40,372 bases of DNA from positions 1-40,372 of the IMG/VR virus record IMGVR_UViG_3300029983_000048. The stretch is one strand, 5' to 3'. The position numbers were made by a program, and so were the translations under genes. The notes under the pieces are model-generated. The model was given only the letters and a program-made list of their open reading frames with translations, searched no databases and was not told where the DNA came from. The DNA comes from a virus. This document shows, piece after piece, positions 22,799-30,865 of the stretch (the stretch's first letter is position 1; each line of letters starts with the position of its first letter).

Positions 22799-23204
22799 AT
22801 GGAATGATGTATATAATTATAAGGATAAGATGTTTATCCTTGTAGATGATAAATTTGAATTTACAGACAACTGCCTACGTTCTTTTTCTGGATTTGATAT
22901 TTATAATAAATGTGATTATGTTGACAATTCTCATAATAATTTATTATTGTATTTTGCATATAAAAGAGAAGAAGATATTAATAAATGGAACTCGCAAGAG
23001 ATTTTTAAAAAAGTTTTACCTATTAAACAACATTTTGATACATTTATTTTTATGAGAAACAAATTATATAATTTCCCAGTAATTTATGATGAAATGGGCA
23101 ATAGGGCTGATGATATATGGTATGAACCATTGTTATTTGTCAAAGAAATAGATTATAAACAAGCTATTAGGGCTTTAAAATTAAAAGCAATAAAAAAACA
23201 ATGA
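22785..23204 (+). CDS. Protein of unknown function before gltX-like gene
   Basis: A 139-residue protein rich in Asp, Tyr and Phe. The end (AIRALKLKAIKKQ) is a weak KL-tail variant. It shares ATGA with the glutamyl-tRNA synthetase-like gene, so the two are co-translated. A smaller overlapping frame is a shadow. Confidence 0.75.
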   Translation: MIFYKWNDVYNYKDKMFILVDDKFEFTDNCLRSFSGFDIYNKCDYVDNSHNNLLLYFAYKREEDINKWNSQEIFKKVLPIKQHFDTFIFMRNKLYNFPVIYDEMGNRADDIWYEPLLFVKEIDYKQAIRALKLKAIKKQ

Positions 23205-23971
23205 TAACAAGAGTAGCCCCTTCACCAACCGGATATATGCACATAGGAAATCTAAGAACTGCACTATTAAATTATTTAATGGCGCGGGCAAATAATGGTA
23301 TTTTTATTTTAAGAATTGATGACACCGATCAAGATAGAAACCAACCACAATATATTGATTACATTTATGATCAGATGAAATATTTTGGATTAGATTATGA
23401 CATTACATTTAAGCAATCTGATAAATTAGACAGATATAAATATATTGCTCAAAAAATTGGCACATTGACTGATAATGGATATGAATTGAATATGAATGGT
23501 TATAATATGATTATTCTTAGAAATAATGGCTTTCCAACTTATAATTTTTCTTCTATATTAGATGATTATGATAGTAGTGTGACACATATTATTAGGGGTG
23601 TGGATCATATTGCAAATTTAGATAAGCAAAAATTTATTTGGGATAAAATTTGTCAGGTTGATAATAATAAAACATTTCCGGATGTTATACATGCTGGATT
23701 ATTATTTGATAAAGGCAAAAAATTCTCTAAAAGAGATGGTACAACAGCAGATTTTGACATTTTTGATAAAGATGCAATTTTAAATTGGCTTGTTAAATTT
23801 GGTTGGTCCCATTCAGATCCTAATTTTGATAGAGATTATCCAATTTTGAGTATGCAACAAATGATTGCGGTTTTTAATGATGGTAATATTTCAAATAGAA
23901 ATTGTAACGTAGATAGAAATAAATTAAATTTTTTAGATAAAAAATTTAAATGGCTGAAAAAACAAAGTTGA
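23201..23971 (+). CDS. Catalytic-domain-only glutamyl-tRNA synthetase
   Basis: A 256-residue class I synthetase core. Residues 4-17 (RVAPSPTGYMHIGN) hold the HIGH motif, RIDDTDQDRN follows, THIIRGVDHIANLDKQ is the active-site strand, and KFSKRDG (174-180) is the KMSKS motif. All catalytic elements are present. The anticodon-binding domain is absent (normal GluRS is about 470-500 residues). It differs from GluQ-RS in lacking the four-Cys zinc site. It may charge a tRNA without reading its anticodon, or glutamylate something else. Translationally coupled to the preceding gene. Confidence 0.9.
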   Translation: MITRVAPSPTGYMHIGNLRTALLNYLMARANNGIFILRIDDTDQDRNQPQYIDYIYDQMKYFGLDYDITFKQSDKLDRYKYIAQKIGTLTDNGYELNMNGYNMIILRNNGFPTYNFSSILDDYDSSVTHIIRGVDHIANLDKQKFIWDKICQVDNNKTFPDVIHAGLLFDKGKKFSKRDGTTADFDIFDKDAILNWLVKFGWSHSDPNFDRDYPILSMQQMIAVFNDGNISNRNCNVDRNKLNFLDKKFKWLKKQS

Positions 23972-24214
23972 AATTAAATTGTCATTCATTTTTATACATT
24001 AAAAAGAGTTGAGATGAGATAAATTTAAAAAAGTTCAAAATTCTGAAAATTAGTGATATATTAAATTTGTTAGTCATTGGTATTTTCATATTGTTCATTA
24101 TAATAAGGTTTTATAATTTGAAAGAAGAACGAAAAATAAATTGAAAATAAATTGAAAAAAATAAAACAATTATTATAAAATATAATACATTTTTAAAAAT
24201 AAAAATAAAACCAT
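23972..24214 (+). other. Gap with possible small membrane peptide and leader
   Basis: No ATG-started gene is visible. A frame ending at 24144 encodes a membrane-like peptide (LKISDILNLLVIGIFILFII, then RFYNLKEERKIN) but has only CTG or TTG starts. TAAATTTG at 24062-24069 is a TAnnTTTG match. The last 60 nt are an A-rich leader before the ParB-like gene. No tRNA was found here. Confidence 0.25.
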
Positions 24215-24976
24215 ATGAAAGAATTTTTTAACAGATTTAAAATTTATGATTATAATAGGGATGTTGTGCCAAAATCAGTAATTAAAATTAAAAATAGCAT
24301 TATAACTAATGGCTATTTACCAGAAGAAAGAATATTGGTAACACCAATAACAAACGAAGTTAGCCCAGGATTTCACATTATATTGGATGGACAGCATAGA
24401 TATACTGCTTGTGTAGAACTTAATGTTGCATTCACATATACTATAGTAAACGAAGCAACCACAAAAGAAGAAATTGAAAAAAGAATTAAGATTTATAATG
24501 TTGATAGATTAAATCTAAAATCTCAAGATTATGTGAAATTAAATAAAGAAAATTCAAATTATAAAATATTAGACAAATTAGTAATTGAAACTAATTTTAG
24601 TATAAGTAGCATATTACGGATGACAGACAGAAATAATGTTGGTGCCATTACAGCCACTTTTAAAAACGGTGAATTCGAAATATCGAATGAACAATATGAT
24701 GAGGTACTGAAAGTCTACAAATTGAATAAGATTATAAATAACAATAACAATATAAAAAAATCAAATGATGTTTTTTCTGTTCCTTTATCAAGGGTAATTA
24801 GTGATTCAAATGTACAAATAAATATATTAGAATCAAAATTAGAAAAATTTTCAAGATTATTAAATAAAGGAACAATGATACAAAATATAATAGGATTGTA
24901 TAATATATATAATCACGCTTCAAGAGAAAGAGATAGAATTTTGATTCCAGAAAAATATACAAAAAAAATAAAATGA
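24215..24976 (+). CDS. ParB-like N-terminal domain protein
   Basis: A 253-residue protein. The N-terminal region (VVPKSVIKIKNSIITNGYLP, then FHIILDGQHRYTACVEL with DGQHR at 58-62) matches the ParB/sulfiredoxin fold, with the nucleotide-binding GxHR-type box. The rest is helical, with an Asn-rich linker (INNNNNIKKSN). ParB-like proteins bind CTP or DNA in partition, but stand-alone phage versions have varied roles. It overlaps the next gene by 4 nt. No KL tail. Confidence 0.8.
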   Translation: MKEFFNRFKIYDYNRDVVPKSVIKIKNSIITNGYLPEERILVTPITNEVSPGFHIILDGQHRYTACVELNVAFTYTIVNEATTKEEIEKRIKIYNVDRLNLKSQDYVKLNKENSNYKILDKLVIETNFSISSILRMTDRNNVGAITATFKNGEFEISNEQYDEVLKVYKLNKIINNNNNIKKSNDVFSVPLSRVISDSNVQINILESKLEKFSRLLNKGTMIQNIIGLYNIYNHASRERDRILIPEKYTKKIK

Positions 24977-25308
24977 TATATAAGCATAAATCTCTGATAA
25001 TACTTGAAAGAAGTGAAAAATATCAGAAAATTAAAGCAAAAAGAAATATAACAAAAATTGCAACTCCAGAGATAATTGTAGAACCAATTGTAGAACCAAT
25101 TGTAGAACCAATTAAAACAATTGAGTCAATTGCTTCGGACAAAAAGATTATAACTGAAACTAAAGTTTGTAAAAGATGTAATGAACCAAGATCATTAGAT
25201 GATTATTATATTCACAAAAATGGTCACAAAAATGGTTATTTAAGAAATGTGTGTAAAGTATGTTGCCGTAAAGAAAGTAAATTGAGAAGAAATAATTTTT
25301 TTTTATGA
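24973..25308 (+). CDS. Zinc-ribbon protein with EPIV repeats
   Basis: A 111-residue protein. A basic start is followed by three EPIV(E) repeats from an 18-bp tandem repeat (25077-25112), then a zinc ribbon: CKRCNEPRSLDDYYIHK and CKVCCRKES. This CxxC...CxxC form often accompanies HNH nucleases or DNA-binding phage proteins, but no nuclease motif follows. Cotranslated with the ParB-like gene. Confidence 0.75.
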   Translation: MIYKHKSLIILERSEKYQKIKAKRNITKIATPEIIVEPIVEPIVEPIKTIESIASDKKIITETKVCKRCNEPRSLDDYYIHKNGHKNGYLRNVCKVCCRKESKLRRNNFFL

Positions 25309-25348
25309 AAATTTGTATTTATATTTAGTAAAATTTAATTTAAAAATT

Positions 25349-26143
25349 ATGAACATAGTAGAAAAAATTCACAATGAGATTGATACTGCACAAGATCGTC
25401 TCTACAACGAAGCGATTTCGTTTATTAACAATACGGAAATATTTAAAGAGAAAATTGCAAGGGCGCAAAGATTAAAAAATATTGGATTTACCAATACTGA
25501 AACTGTTATTCAAACAGAAAAAGAAAAACAAATTAGTGACGATGCTAAAAAGAAGGCTGATCTTATTGTTTATTATAGAACAGCATATCCTTTTTTGAAA
25601 TTTTTAACTTTGAATGAAATGGATAAAATTTGTGAAAAGTATGATTTAGTTTATGCTCCAGTTCAAAATTATAAGAAAGATGTTCCTGAAAAAAATTTAA
25701 TGGATATAGAAAATGCCCAAGTTCTGAATAGAAAAGACCTTAGACCTGTAACATATTCGTATGATATTACAGGTCATTTTTCATATGTTCCAGATGCTGT
25801 AATAAAATTTATCAGAAATTTAGTTACTGAAAAAGAACTAAGTTCAGAAAAAGAATTTAGAGATTTGTGCCCAATAAAATATAGTGATCCATGGCTATGG
25901 ACTGTTGGTGGATTTACCAAAAAAAGAACATATTATGATGGACTTTTCATCGCTGCACCTAAATCACATTTTGATTTAGATAATTTAACAGAAAAGAAGA
26001 AAGGATTTTTTAGAACAGAAATATTTAAACAAGAGCCGAAAGATCCAATTGTATTTAGACACGTTGCTGGTGGAGTTCAAGTACTTACTAAATGGGGCGA
26101 GGAGGCAAATGATCCAATGCTAATCAATCCTATTAATAATTAA
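25349..26143 (+). CDS. Conserved phage-type protein of unknown function
   Basis: The ATG at 25349 is preferred over a frame extension to 25313, because the protein then starts MNIVEKIHNEIDTAQDRLYN. It has 264 residues. A helical first half is followed by a strand-rich second half with LFIAAPKSHFDL and FRHVAGGVQVLTKWGEEAND. I associate this pattern with Bacteroidota phages, without a known function. Codon use is slightly less AT-rich than in the array genes. No KL tail. Confidence 0.8.
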   Translation: MNIVEKIHNEIDTAQDRLYNEAISFINNTEIFKEKIARAQRLKNIGFTNTETVIQTEKEKQISDDAKKKADLIVYYRTAYPFLKFLTLNEMDKICEKYDLVYAPVQNYKKDVPEKNLMDIENAQVLNRKDLRPVTYSYDITGHFSYVPDAVIKFIRNLVTEKELSSEKEFRDLCPIKYSDPWLWTVGGFTKKRTYYDGLFIAAPKSHFDLDNLTEKKKGFFRTEIFKQEPKDPIVFRHVAGGVQVLTKWGEEANDPMLINPINN

Positions 26144-26146
26144 TTA

Positions 26147-26398
26147 ATGTTGAAAGTTGGTGATATATTAATTTGTCATACTGTAGTGGTTGTATCCAGG
26201 ACTTATATAAATTCTGAAAAAATAAGAACTACAGTTAATAAATTGTATAAGATTATTGAAATAAATAATGAAGGATTTTCTTTAATAAATGATCTATACG
26301 ATTGTCATTTTTTTTCTTTTGATCGTTATAATGAATGGTTTTATTCTTTAAAAGATATGAGACGTAATAAACTTAAAAAAATAAAAGCAGCAATTTAA
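26147..26398 (+). CDS. GD-barrel-like protein with KL tail
   Basis: An 83-residue protein opening MLKVGDILICHTVVVVSRTY, then VNKLYKIIEINNEGFSL, the plan of the other GD proteins. The tail KDMRRNKLKKIKAAI is followed directly by a terminator, not another gene. This case shows that the tail does not need a following start codon. Confidence 0.8.
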   Translation: MLKVGDILICHTVVVVSRTYINSEKIRTTVNKLYKIIEINNEGFSLINDLYDCHFFSFDRYNEWFYSLKDMRRNKLKKIKAAI

Positions 26399-26411
26399 GC
26401 TGCTTTTATTT
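26383..26411. terminator. Terminator between converging genes
   Basis: AAAAGCAGC (26383-26391) pairs with GCTGCTTTT (26399-26407) around a 7-nt loop, with A and T runs on the two sides. It ends the plus-strand unit and probably the converging glucosaminidase gene. Confidence 0.85.
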
Positions 26412-26412
26412 G

Positions 26413-26880
26413 TTAATCTAAAGTTGTTTGTTTGTCTAATTCGTATAATTTATATTTTTCAATATAATACAAAACTTTGGTTTTCCAGTTTTTTGATTCT
26501 GAATATCTACCTCCTTGAATTTTTGTTAACCATATTTTATAATCCATTATGTTATTTTTTATTAAAACATCATAATATTTTTTTCTTGATATGATTTTAC
26601 AAAAATCTTTAAAAGATGCCGAATCGCTTTCATACCCTCTATAAGATTTTCCTTTTTTAACGCCAAAATAATTATGTTTATTTTGACTTAATTTACTGGT
26701 TCCATTTCCACTTTCAAGCATCGATATTCCTAGTATTACACTTACTGGAATATTGTGATTTTTCATTAATTCTTGTGCTATAGGATTGAATTTATCAATA
26801 TAAGATATTTGATTTTGTGATTCAATTTTTAGAAAAGACAAGAAAACCATTACTATTACTAGTATAATTTTAATTTTCAT
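26413..26880 (-). CDS. Secreted GH73-type glucosaminidase (endolysin candidate)
   Basis: A 155-residue protein. Residues 1-22 form a signal peptide or signal anchor (MKIKIILVIVMVFLSFLKIE). The rest is a FlgJ/LytG-like glucosaminidase: GISMLESGNGTSKLSQNKHN with the catalytic Glu at 56, then YFGVKKG, GYESDSASFKDFC and a helical end. It should cut the glycan chains of peptidoglycan in the periplasm, and may be the lysis enzyme or a wall-remodelling enzyme. It stands alone on the minus strand; no holin was recognised next to it. Confidence 0.88.
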   Translation of the reverse strand: MKIKIILVIVMVFLSFLKIESQNQISYIDKFNPIAQELMKNHNIPVSVILGISMLESGNGTSKLSQNKHNYFGVKKGKSYRGYESDSASFKDFCKIISRKKYYDVLIKNNIMDYKIWLTKIQGGRYSESKNWKTKVLYYIEKYKLYELDKQTTLD

Positions 26881-27059
26881 ATTTTTTATTGTTTTTTGAT
26901 GATAAAAACGAGCTACTGTGATGTTGTTAGTGCTTTTTGTTGTTTTTAATCATTTTAATTATAGTAAAACTATAATTTTATTTTTCTATCATAATATTTT
27001 TCATATTCTCTATATATAAAAATATATGGTTTTTGTTTTTTTATTTAAAAATATTTGAT

Positions 27060-27067
27060 TATCTTTG
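27060..27067 (+). promoter_or_regulatory. Bacteroidota-type -7 promoter element (TATCTTTG)
   Basis: TATCTTTG followed by TG, 22 nt before the ATG at 27090. It lies in a 209-nt gap between a divergent pair, where a promoter is expected. The rest of that gap holds no convincing gene. Confidence 0.6.
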
Positions 27068-27089
27068 TGATTAATCTTAAATAAAATAT

Positions 27090-27305
27090 ATGTGGCACAT
27101 AATTTATCCAGGCGGCAAAAAATCTGAAATAACCGTTATTGAAATAACCGATAATTCAGAATATGAACTTAGTGACTATGCAATTGCATCAAGATTTGGT
27201 TTTGATAATGAAGATGACGCGGTAATTTATGCTAAACAATTAGCAATTACTAATAATAAATTCTATATTGGATCAGAATTTGATGGTAATTATTATTTAG
27301 ATTAA
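27090..27305 (+). CDS. Small acidic protein of unknown function
   Basis: A 71-residue protein (MWHIIYPGGKKSEITVIEIT...) with the centre FGFDNEDDAVIYAKQLA, reading like a small alpha/beta domain. It is the first gene after a TATCTTTG promoter. No tail and no motif. Confidence 0.75.
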   Translation: MWHIIYPGGKKSEITVIEITDNSEYELSDYAIASRFGFDNEDDAVIYAKQLAITNNKFYIGSEFDGNYYLD

Positions 27306-27315
27306 ATTGAAAAAT

Positions 27316-27612
27316 ATGAAATTAAAAAACATGAAATTAATTAAAGCTATTAGATTACATAGAAAGCTTAGAATCAATCAAGAAATATATTGTAATAGAG
27401 TTGTAAAAAATTCACAAGATATTTATTTTGTTGATCATGAACTTAGAGATTATGATACAAATTTATCTGATTGTAATGACTTAAGCTCACATAATAGAGC
27501 AGTGAAAAAAGTTGAAAGTAAGCTACCTTGGCTATATTTTTTTATTAGTGATTTATTTGGTGGTGCATCAAGTATTAAAAAACAAGCAGAAAATAACAAT
27601 TTAAAAAAGTAA
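27316..27612 (+). CDS. Small basic protein of unknown function
   Basis: The ATG at 27316 is preferred over a TTG at 27307, giving 98 residues. The start is basic and helical (MKLKNMKLIKAIRLHRKLRI); a hydrophobic PWLYFFISDLFGG segment lies near the end. Unlike the array genes, the KL-like residues are at the N-terminus. Function is unknown. Confidence 0.7.
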   Translation: MKLKNMKLIKAIRLHRKLRINQEIYCNRVVKNSQDIYFVDHELRDYDTNLSDCNDLSSHNRAVKKVESKLPWLYFFISDLFGGASSIKKQAENNNLKK

Positions 27613-27616
27613 AATT

Positions 27617-28642
27617 ATGATCGAAAAAAGTATTTGTTTGCCAGGTAATGTTTTTGTTGTAAATAACAAAGTGTCAGTAGAAAATGATAATAGATTGTAT
27701 GAAGAAGATAAACTTAAAAGTAAAAATGGATTGTATTCTTTTGTTGCTGGTGTTAATTGGAAATTTTTTGAGATTCCAGTTGGCTCAAAAATTGAGATTG
27801 TAAAAATGATAAATGGTGAAGTGTATTTTAAATTTGAAGATGTAATTTATACTGCTTGGTGGAATGCATTTCGAGTTAAAACAGATAAAATTGAAGGTCA
27901 GGAAATTAAAGAACATACTAAAGAGGTTGTACGTTATAAAATCTATAAAGATGGTAAACCATATAAACCAAAATATTTTAACGACCTTGGTAAAATTAAA
28001 GCGTCATTATTGATTGCTATTGGTTATTACAATAACCAATATGAAATGTTTGAAAAATACAAAGACCGTAATCCAGAATTACAGGACAACCAAATTCCAG
28101 AATGGTTTAGTTATGGCAATGATTTTAAAAGAGAAGATTGCGAATCTATAGAGATTATGTCATTTATCGGTAAATCAAGAACTCCAATTAAAACAGATTT
28201 TAATGTATTAGAATATTATGATCAATCAATGAGATTGATTAATGTTACCGCCCAATTTGGTAGTGCGGCGAGAGAATTATTTAAAAAATGTATGGAAACA
28301 AAAGAATATTCATATATGCTTATTTATTCTCCTGATGAATATCGTGATAAAAATAATGTTGGCAAATATGGATATAATAATTTTGATTTTAGTACATTGA
28401 AAGAAAATCAAAAAATTAAAGATGTTATGAAAGCATCTGGTGTTAAAGATTCTAAAAAATGCACAAAATTTGGAAAAACCGCAATTGTATTTAAAACCGT
28501 AGATGATCTTAAACAAGTTATGTTAAGACTCGACCCAAAAGAATATTTTATTCTTGATTGTGATGGTGAACAATTAGTTGAAAAAAATACAAGATTTGTT
28601 AAATTAATTATGCTACAGAAAGTAGCAGATGAACAAGAATAA
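27617..28642 (+). CDS. Large protein of unknown function
   Basis: A 341-residue protein. The N-terminal 90 residues are strand-rich (GNVFVVNNKVSVEN, GSKIEIVKMINGEVYFKFED); then comes RYKIYKDGKPYKPKYFNDLG and a mixed C-terminal half ending with AIVFKTVDDLKQVMLRLDPK. No catalytic motif recognised. Base composition is slightly less extreme than in the KL array. No KL tail. Confidence 0.8.
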   Translation: MIEKSICLPGNVFVVNNKVSVENDNRLYEEDKLKSKNGLYSFVAGVNWKFFEIPVGSKIEIVKMINGEVYFKFEDVIYTAWWNAFRVKTDKIEGQEIKEHTKEVVRYKIYKDGKPYKPKYFNDLGKIKASLLIAIGYYNNQYEMFEKYKDRNPELQDNQIPEWFSYGNDFKREDCESIEIMSFIGKSRTPIKTDFNVLEYYDQSMRLINVTAQFGSAARELFKKCMETKEYSYMLIYSPDEYRDKNNVGKYGYNNFDFSTLKENQKIKDVMKASGVKDSKKCTKFGKTAIVFKTVDDLKQVMLRLDPKEYFILDCDGEQLVEKNTRFVKLIMLQKVADEQE

Positions 28643-28664
28643 TCATTTACAAAAAATAAATAAC

Positions 28665-28991
28665 ATGAAAATTAAAAATGTAAAAATGATAGACGTAGAA
28701 GATTGGGACAATTTAGTTTCAAGTACTTATAATAGAATTTATCAGTTCCAACAACAAGAAGGTTGCAAAGATAGGGGTACATTTAATCTTACTATACCAT
28801 CTAAATATACTGAGGATGATGAAATGCATGATAAAATACCAGAGATATTTAATGGTGATATTATGGGTGTTAAATTTGATGTCTGGTTAAACCGAGATCC
28901 AAAAGAGCCACTGAATCCTTCCAAAGAAGAACTTAAAGAGTGTAATTATTATTGGGGAAAATCGGAAGAGGACGAAAACGAATGGAAGTAA
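28665..28991 (+). CDS. Conserved phage protein, FQQQ-GCKDRG type
   Basis: 108 residues from the ATG at 28665; an ATG at 28629 would add 12 residues and overlap the preceding gene by 14 nt. The motif DWDNLVSSTYNRIYQFQQQE, then GCKDRGTFNLTIP, IPEIFNGDIMGVKFDVWL and RDPKEPL is a type I associate with many phages. Function is unknown. Confidence 0.75.
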   Translation: MKIKNVKMIDVEDWDNLVSSTYNRIYQFQQQEGCKDRGTFNLTIPSKYTEDDEMHDKIPEIFNGDIMGVKFDVWLNRDPKEPLNPSKEELKECNYYWGKSEEDENEWK

Positions 28992-29009
28992 GATAAAAGT
29001 CATATTGAT

Positions 29010-29117
29010 ATGTTTTGGGAAAGAAATTTTTATCCAGATACTTATACTGTCGCAAATGACCTTTATGACAAAGGTTTAATTGAGGCTGGTGATTATATTA
29101 TAAATATTGATTGGTAA
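29010..29117 (+). CDS. Very short protein
   Basis: A 35-residue frame (MFWERNFYPDTYTVANDLYD...), in the same frame as the preceding gene and 18 nt after its stop. The composition is natural (Trp, Tyr, Asp) and it fills the gap between two genes. It could also be a readthrough extension of the preceding gene. Confidence 0.45.
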   Translation: MFWERNFYPDTYTVANDLYDKGLIEAGDYIINIDW

Positions 29118-29121
29118 TATT

Positions 29122-29298
29122 ATGCAAACATTTAATAAAAAAATATTATCAATTTTATCTTTACTGAATATATCAGGCATGATATTGATGCATTATTTTT
29201 GGGGATCAAATTTAGTTTTAATTCCAATTGTAATGTGTGCAATTGGCGGATTATCTTTTGGAACTCTTATTGGAAAAATTGTGAATAATGAAGATTAA
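29122..29298 (+). CDS. Small two-helix membrane protein
   Basis: 58 residues from the ATG at 29122 (a TTG at 29107 is less likely). Two hydrophobic segments: ILSLLNISGMILMHYFW and LVLIPIVMCAIGGLSFG. The glycine-rich second helix could pack tightly. A holin-like role is possible but not supported by context. Confidence 0.65.
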   Translation: MQTFNKKILSILSLLNISGMILMHYFWGSNLVLIPIVMCAIGGLSFGTLIGKIVNNED

Positions 29299-29322
29299 AT
29301 TTAAATATGTCAAAATAATACT

Positions 29323-29330
29323 TATCTTTG
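29323..29330 (+). promoter_or_regulatory. Bacteroidota-type -7 promoter element (TATCTTTG)
   Basis: TATCTTTG ends only 4 nt before the ATG at 29335. If it is used, transcription would start at or next to the start codon, giving a leaderless or nearly leaderless message. Confidence 0.55.
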
Positions 29331-29334
29331 TAGA

Positions 29335-29547
29335 ATGAAAAATGAAAAATATTGTGTAGCGTTATTAATTTCTGATTATGAAGGCTCAACTGCAATTTGT
29401 AAGAAAGAATGTACTGTAGATGAACTTGATGCTCTTAAAAAAGATCATGAAAAAGATTATATTTCATTGATTGGCTGGTTGCCATATGAATTTTATAATG
29501 GTGGAGATGTTAGTGTTGATGATAAAAATTTTGTAAATTTTGATTAA
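29335..29547 (+). CDS. Small acidic protein of unknown function
   Basis: A 70-residue protein (KYCVALLISDYEGSTAICKK...) with one helix (VDELDALKKDHEKDY) and an acidic end. It is the first gene behind a TATCTTTG element, possibly leaderless. No family recognised. Confidence 0.75.
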   Translation: MKNEKYCVALLISDYEGSTAICKKECTVDELDALKKDHEKDYISLIGWLPYEFYNGGDVSVDDKNFVNFD

Positions 29548-29558
29548 AAAAAATAAAA

Positions 29559-29939
29559 ATGAAAAAAGAAGATTTAGCATTTATTTTGAATGGTCGTAAA
29601 CGTGGCGACGAAATTAGGAAAGAAGAAATTAAAATAGCTAAAGATAGCGGATTAGTTGTTGTTTATGGCTATTCAGATGATAATTTGGAGTTTAACGGTG
29701 CTATTGATGATGAAGTGGATTCTTATGATGGCACTAAAGTTTATATCAATCGTAAACTTGAGATTAAGAAAAAACCTAAAGAGGGACGTAAGTTAGTTGA
29801 AGCAATTTGGGCTCCAATGGATTTGTATTGTTCTTGGCTAATTAAATCAGATATCCCAAATGTAACTTTCGATATTATTGATAGTGAAGAAAATGAACTA
29901 TTTTGCCGTGGTATTATATTTAGTATTGAAGATATTTAA
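29559..29939 (+). CDS. Conserved phage protein, GLVVVYGYSDD type
   Basis: A 126-residue acidic protein. GDEIRKEEIKIAKDSGLVVV, then YGYSDDNLEFNGAIDDEVDS and a CSWLIKSDIPNVTFDII region, matches a protein type I associate with tailed phages and prophages, with no known role. No KL tail. Confidence 0.8.
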   Translation: MKKEDLAFILNGRKRGDEIRKEEIKIAKDSGLVVVYGYSDDNLEFNGAIDDEVDSYDGTKVYINRKLEIKKKPKEGRKLVEAIWAPMDLYCSWLIKSDIPNVTFDIIDSEENELFCRGIIFSIEDI

Positions 29940-29944
29940 TTAAA

Positions 29945-30187
29945 ATGGCAAAATTTAAGTTTCAAATTAATGTTGGGTTTCTAATTATAAAGCAATCTAA
30001 GATAGAATTGGAACGCTCTAAGGAAAAATTAGAATATTATTATCCAGGTTCTTTAGTTACAATTCGAGAAGAAAAAAACTGGTTTGATAGTACGTTTTTT
30101 GTTCAAGGTACTAATTTTCCTGATACTGAAGAATTTGAATTACAGATAAAAAATTGGGAGAAAAAACTTAAATCTTGTGAAAATTGA
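29945..30187 (+). CDS. Small protein of unknown function
   Basis: An 80-residue protein: a strand-like start (AKFKFQINVGFLIIKQ), a helix (KIELERSKEKLEYYY), strands, and a charged end. It shares TTGA with the next gene, which then starts with TTG. No motif recognised. Confidence 0.75.
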   Translation: MAKFKFQINVGFLIIKQSKIELERSKEKLEYYYPGSLVTIREEKNWFDSTFFVQGTNFPDTEEFELQIKNWEKKLKSCEN

Positions 30188-30396
30188 AAAGAAATAATTC
30201 AGAAAAAAATATTATAAATTGCGCAATAAGACCATTTGATTGTTCTTATTCTAATCCTATTTTTACTGATGATCTTCTTATATCCAAGCATTTATGTAAT
30301 TTGATTGAAACTGATTGTGATCATGCTTATATAGATATAAAAGATGAACGAAAAGCAAAACTAAATAAGATAAATGATATTGATAGAAAATTATAA
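30184..30396 (+). CDS. Small KL-tailed protein with TTG start
   Basis: The frame has no ATG near its front; the TTG at 30184 overlaps the preceding TGA (TTGA), a natural coupled start. The 70-residue protein is Cys-containing (NCAIRPFDCSYSNP) and ends in a KL tail (KDERKAKLNKINDIDRKL). Its last codons lie inside the first copy of the 66-bp duplication. Confidence 0.65.
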   Translation: MKRNNSEKNIINCAIRPFDCSYSNPIFTDDLLISKHLCNLIETDCDHAYIDIKDERKAKLNKINDIDRKL

Positions 30397-30505
30397 AAAA
30401 TCATTAGATGCTATTTATGAATATACTGAATTTAAAGAAATGATATTGATAGAAAATTATAAAAAATCATTAGATGCTATTTATGACCATGTTGGATTTA
30501 AAGAA
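30374..30505 (+). repeat. 66-bp tandem duplication
   Basis: Two adjacent copies (30374-30439 and 30440-30505) that differ at only a few positions near the end of the unit. Each copy carries an in-frame ATG. The copies are close enough to suggest a recent event. Confidence 0.85.
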
Positions 30506-30865
30506 GATTGGGTTGTTTGTCCAATAGATGATTCAACTGAGTATTATTGGTATCTTGATCCTAATATAAAATTTGTAAGATTTGCTGAAACCATTAAAAA
30601 ATTAATTAGTAAAGAAATTGATGAACTTACTGATATTAATGATATTGATGAAGATTCAGGTGCTTATTATCAGGATTCTATTTATACTCAAAGATTTTAT
30701 AATAAATGGGTTTATAATGGCTCTGATTTTACTATGATATTTTGTGATCCTCATAGTGATGGTATGACATGGTTTCGATTATTTGATAATTCTAAAAGAA
30801 TTATGAGTTTAGAACAAACCAGATTGAGAATAGAGAGAAAAAATAAATTAAATAGAATAAAATGA
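30374..30865 (+). CDS. Conserved phage-type protein with duplicated N-terminus and KL tail
   Basis: A 163-residue protein. Residues 1-22 and 23-44 repeat (MILIENYKKSLDAIY in both), from a 66-bp tandem duplication. The second copy, with start at 30440, is followed by the conserved GFKEDWVVCPIDDSTEYYW, then YYQDSIYTQRFYNKWVYNG and FTMIFCDPHSDGMTWFRLFD, which I associate with a phage family of unknown function. The end RIERKNKLNRIK is a KL tail. Confidence 0.8.
   Translation: MILIENYKKSLDAIYEYTEFKEMILIENYKKSLDAIYDHVGFKEDWVVCPIDDSTEYYWYLDPNIKFVRFAETIKKLISKEIDELTDINDIDEDSGAYYQDSIYTQRFYNKWVYNGSDFTMIFCDPHSDGMTWFRLFDNSKRIMSLEQTRLRIERKNKLNRIK

Noticed and set aside
26921-27019. Short plus-strand frame in the gap before 27090
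   Set aside because: About 32 codons of mostly Phe, Ile and Leu without operon context; more likely AT-rich noise.
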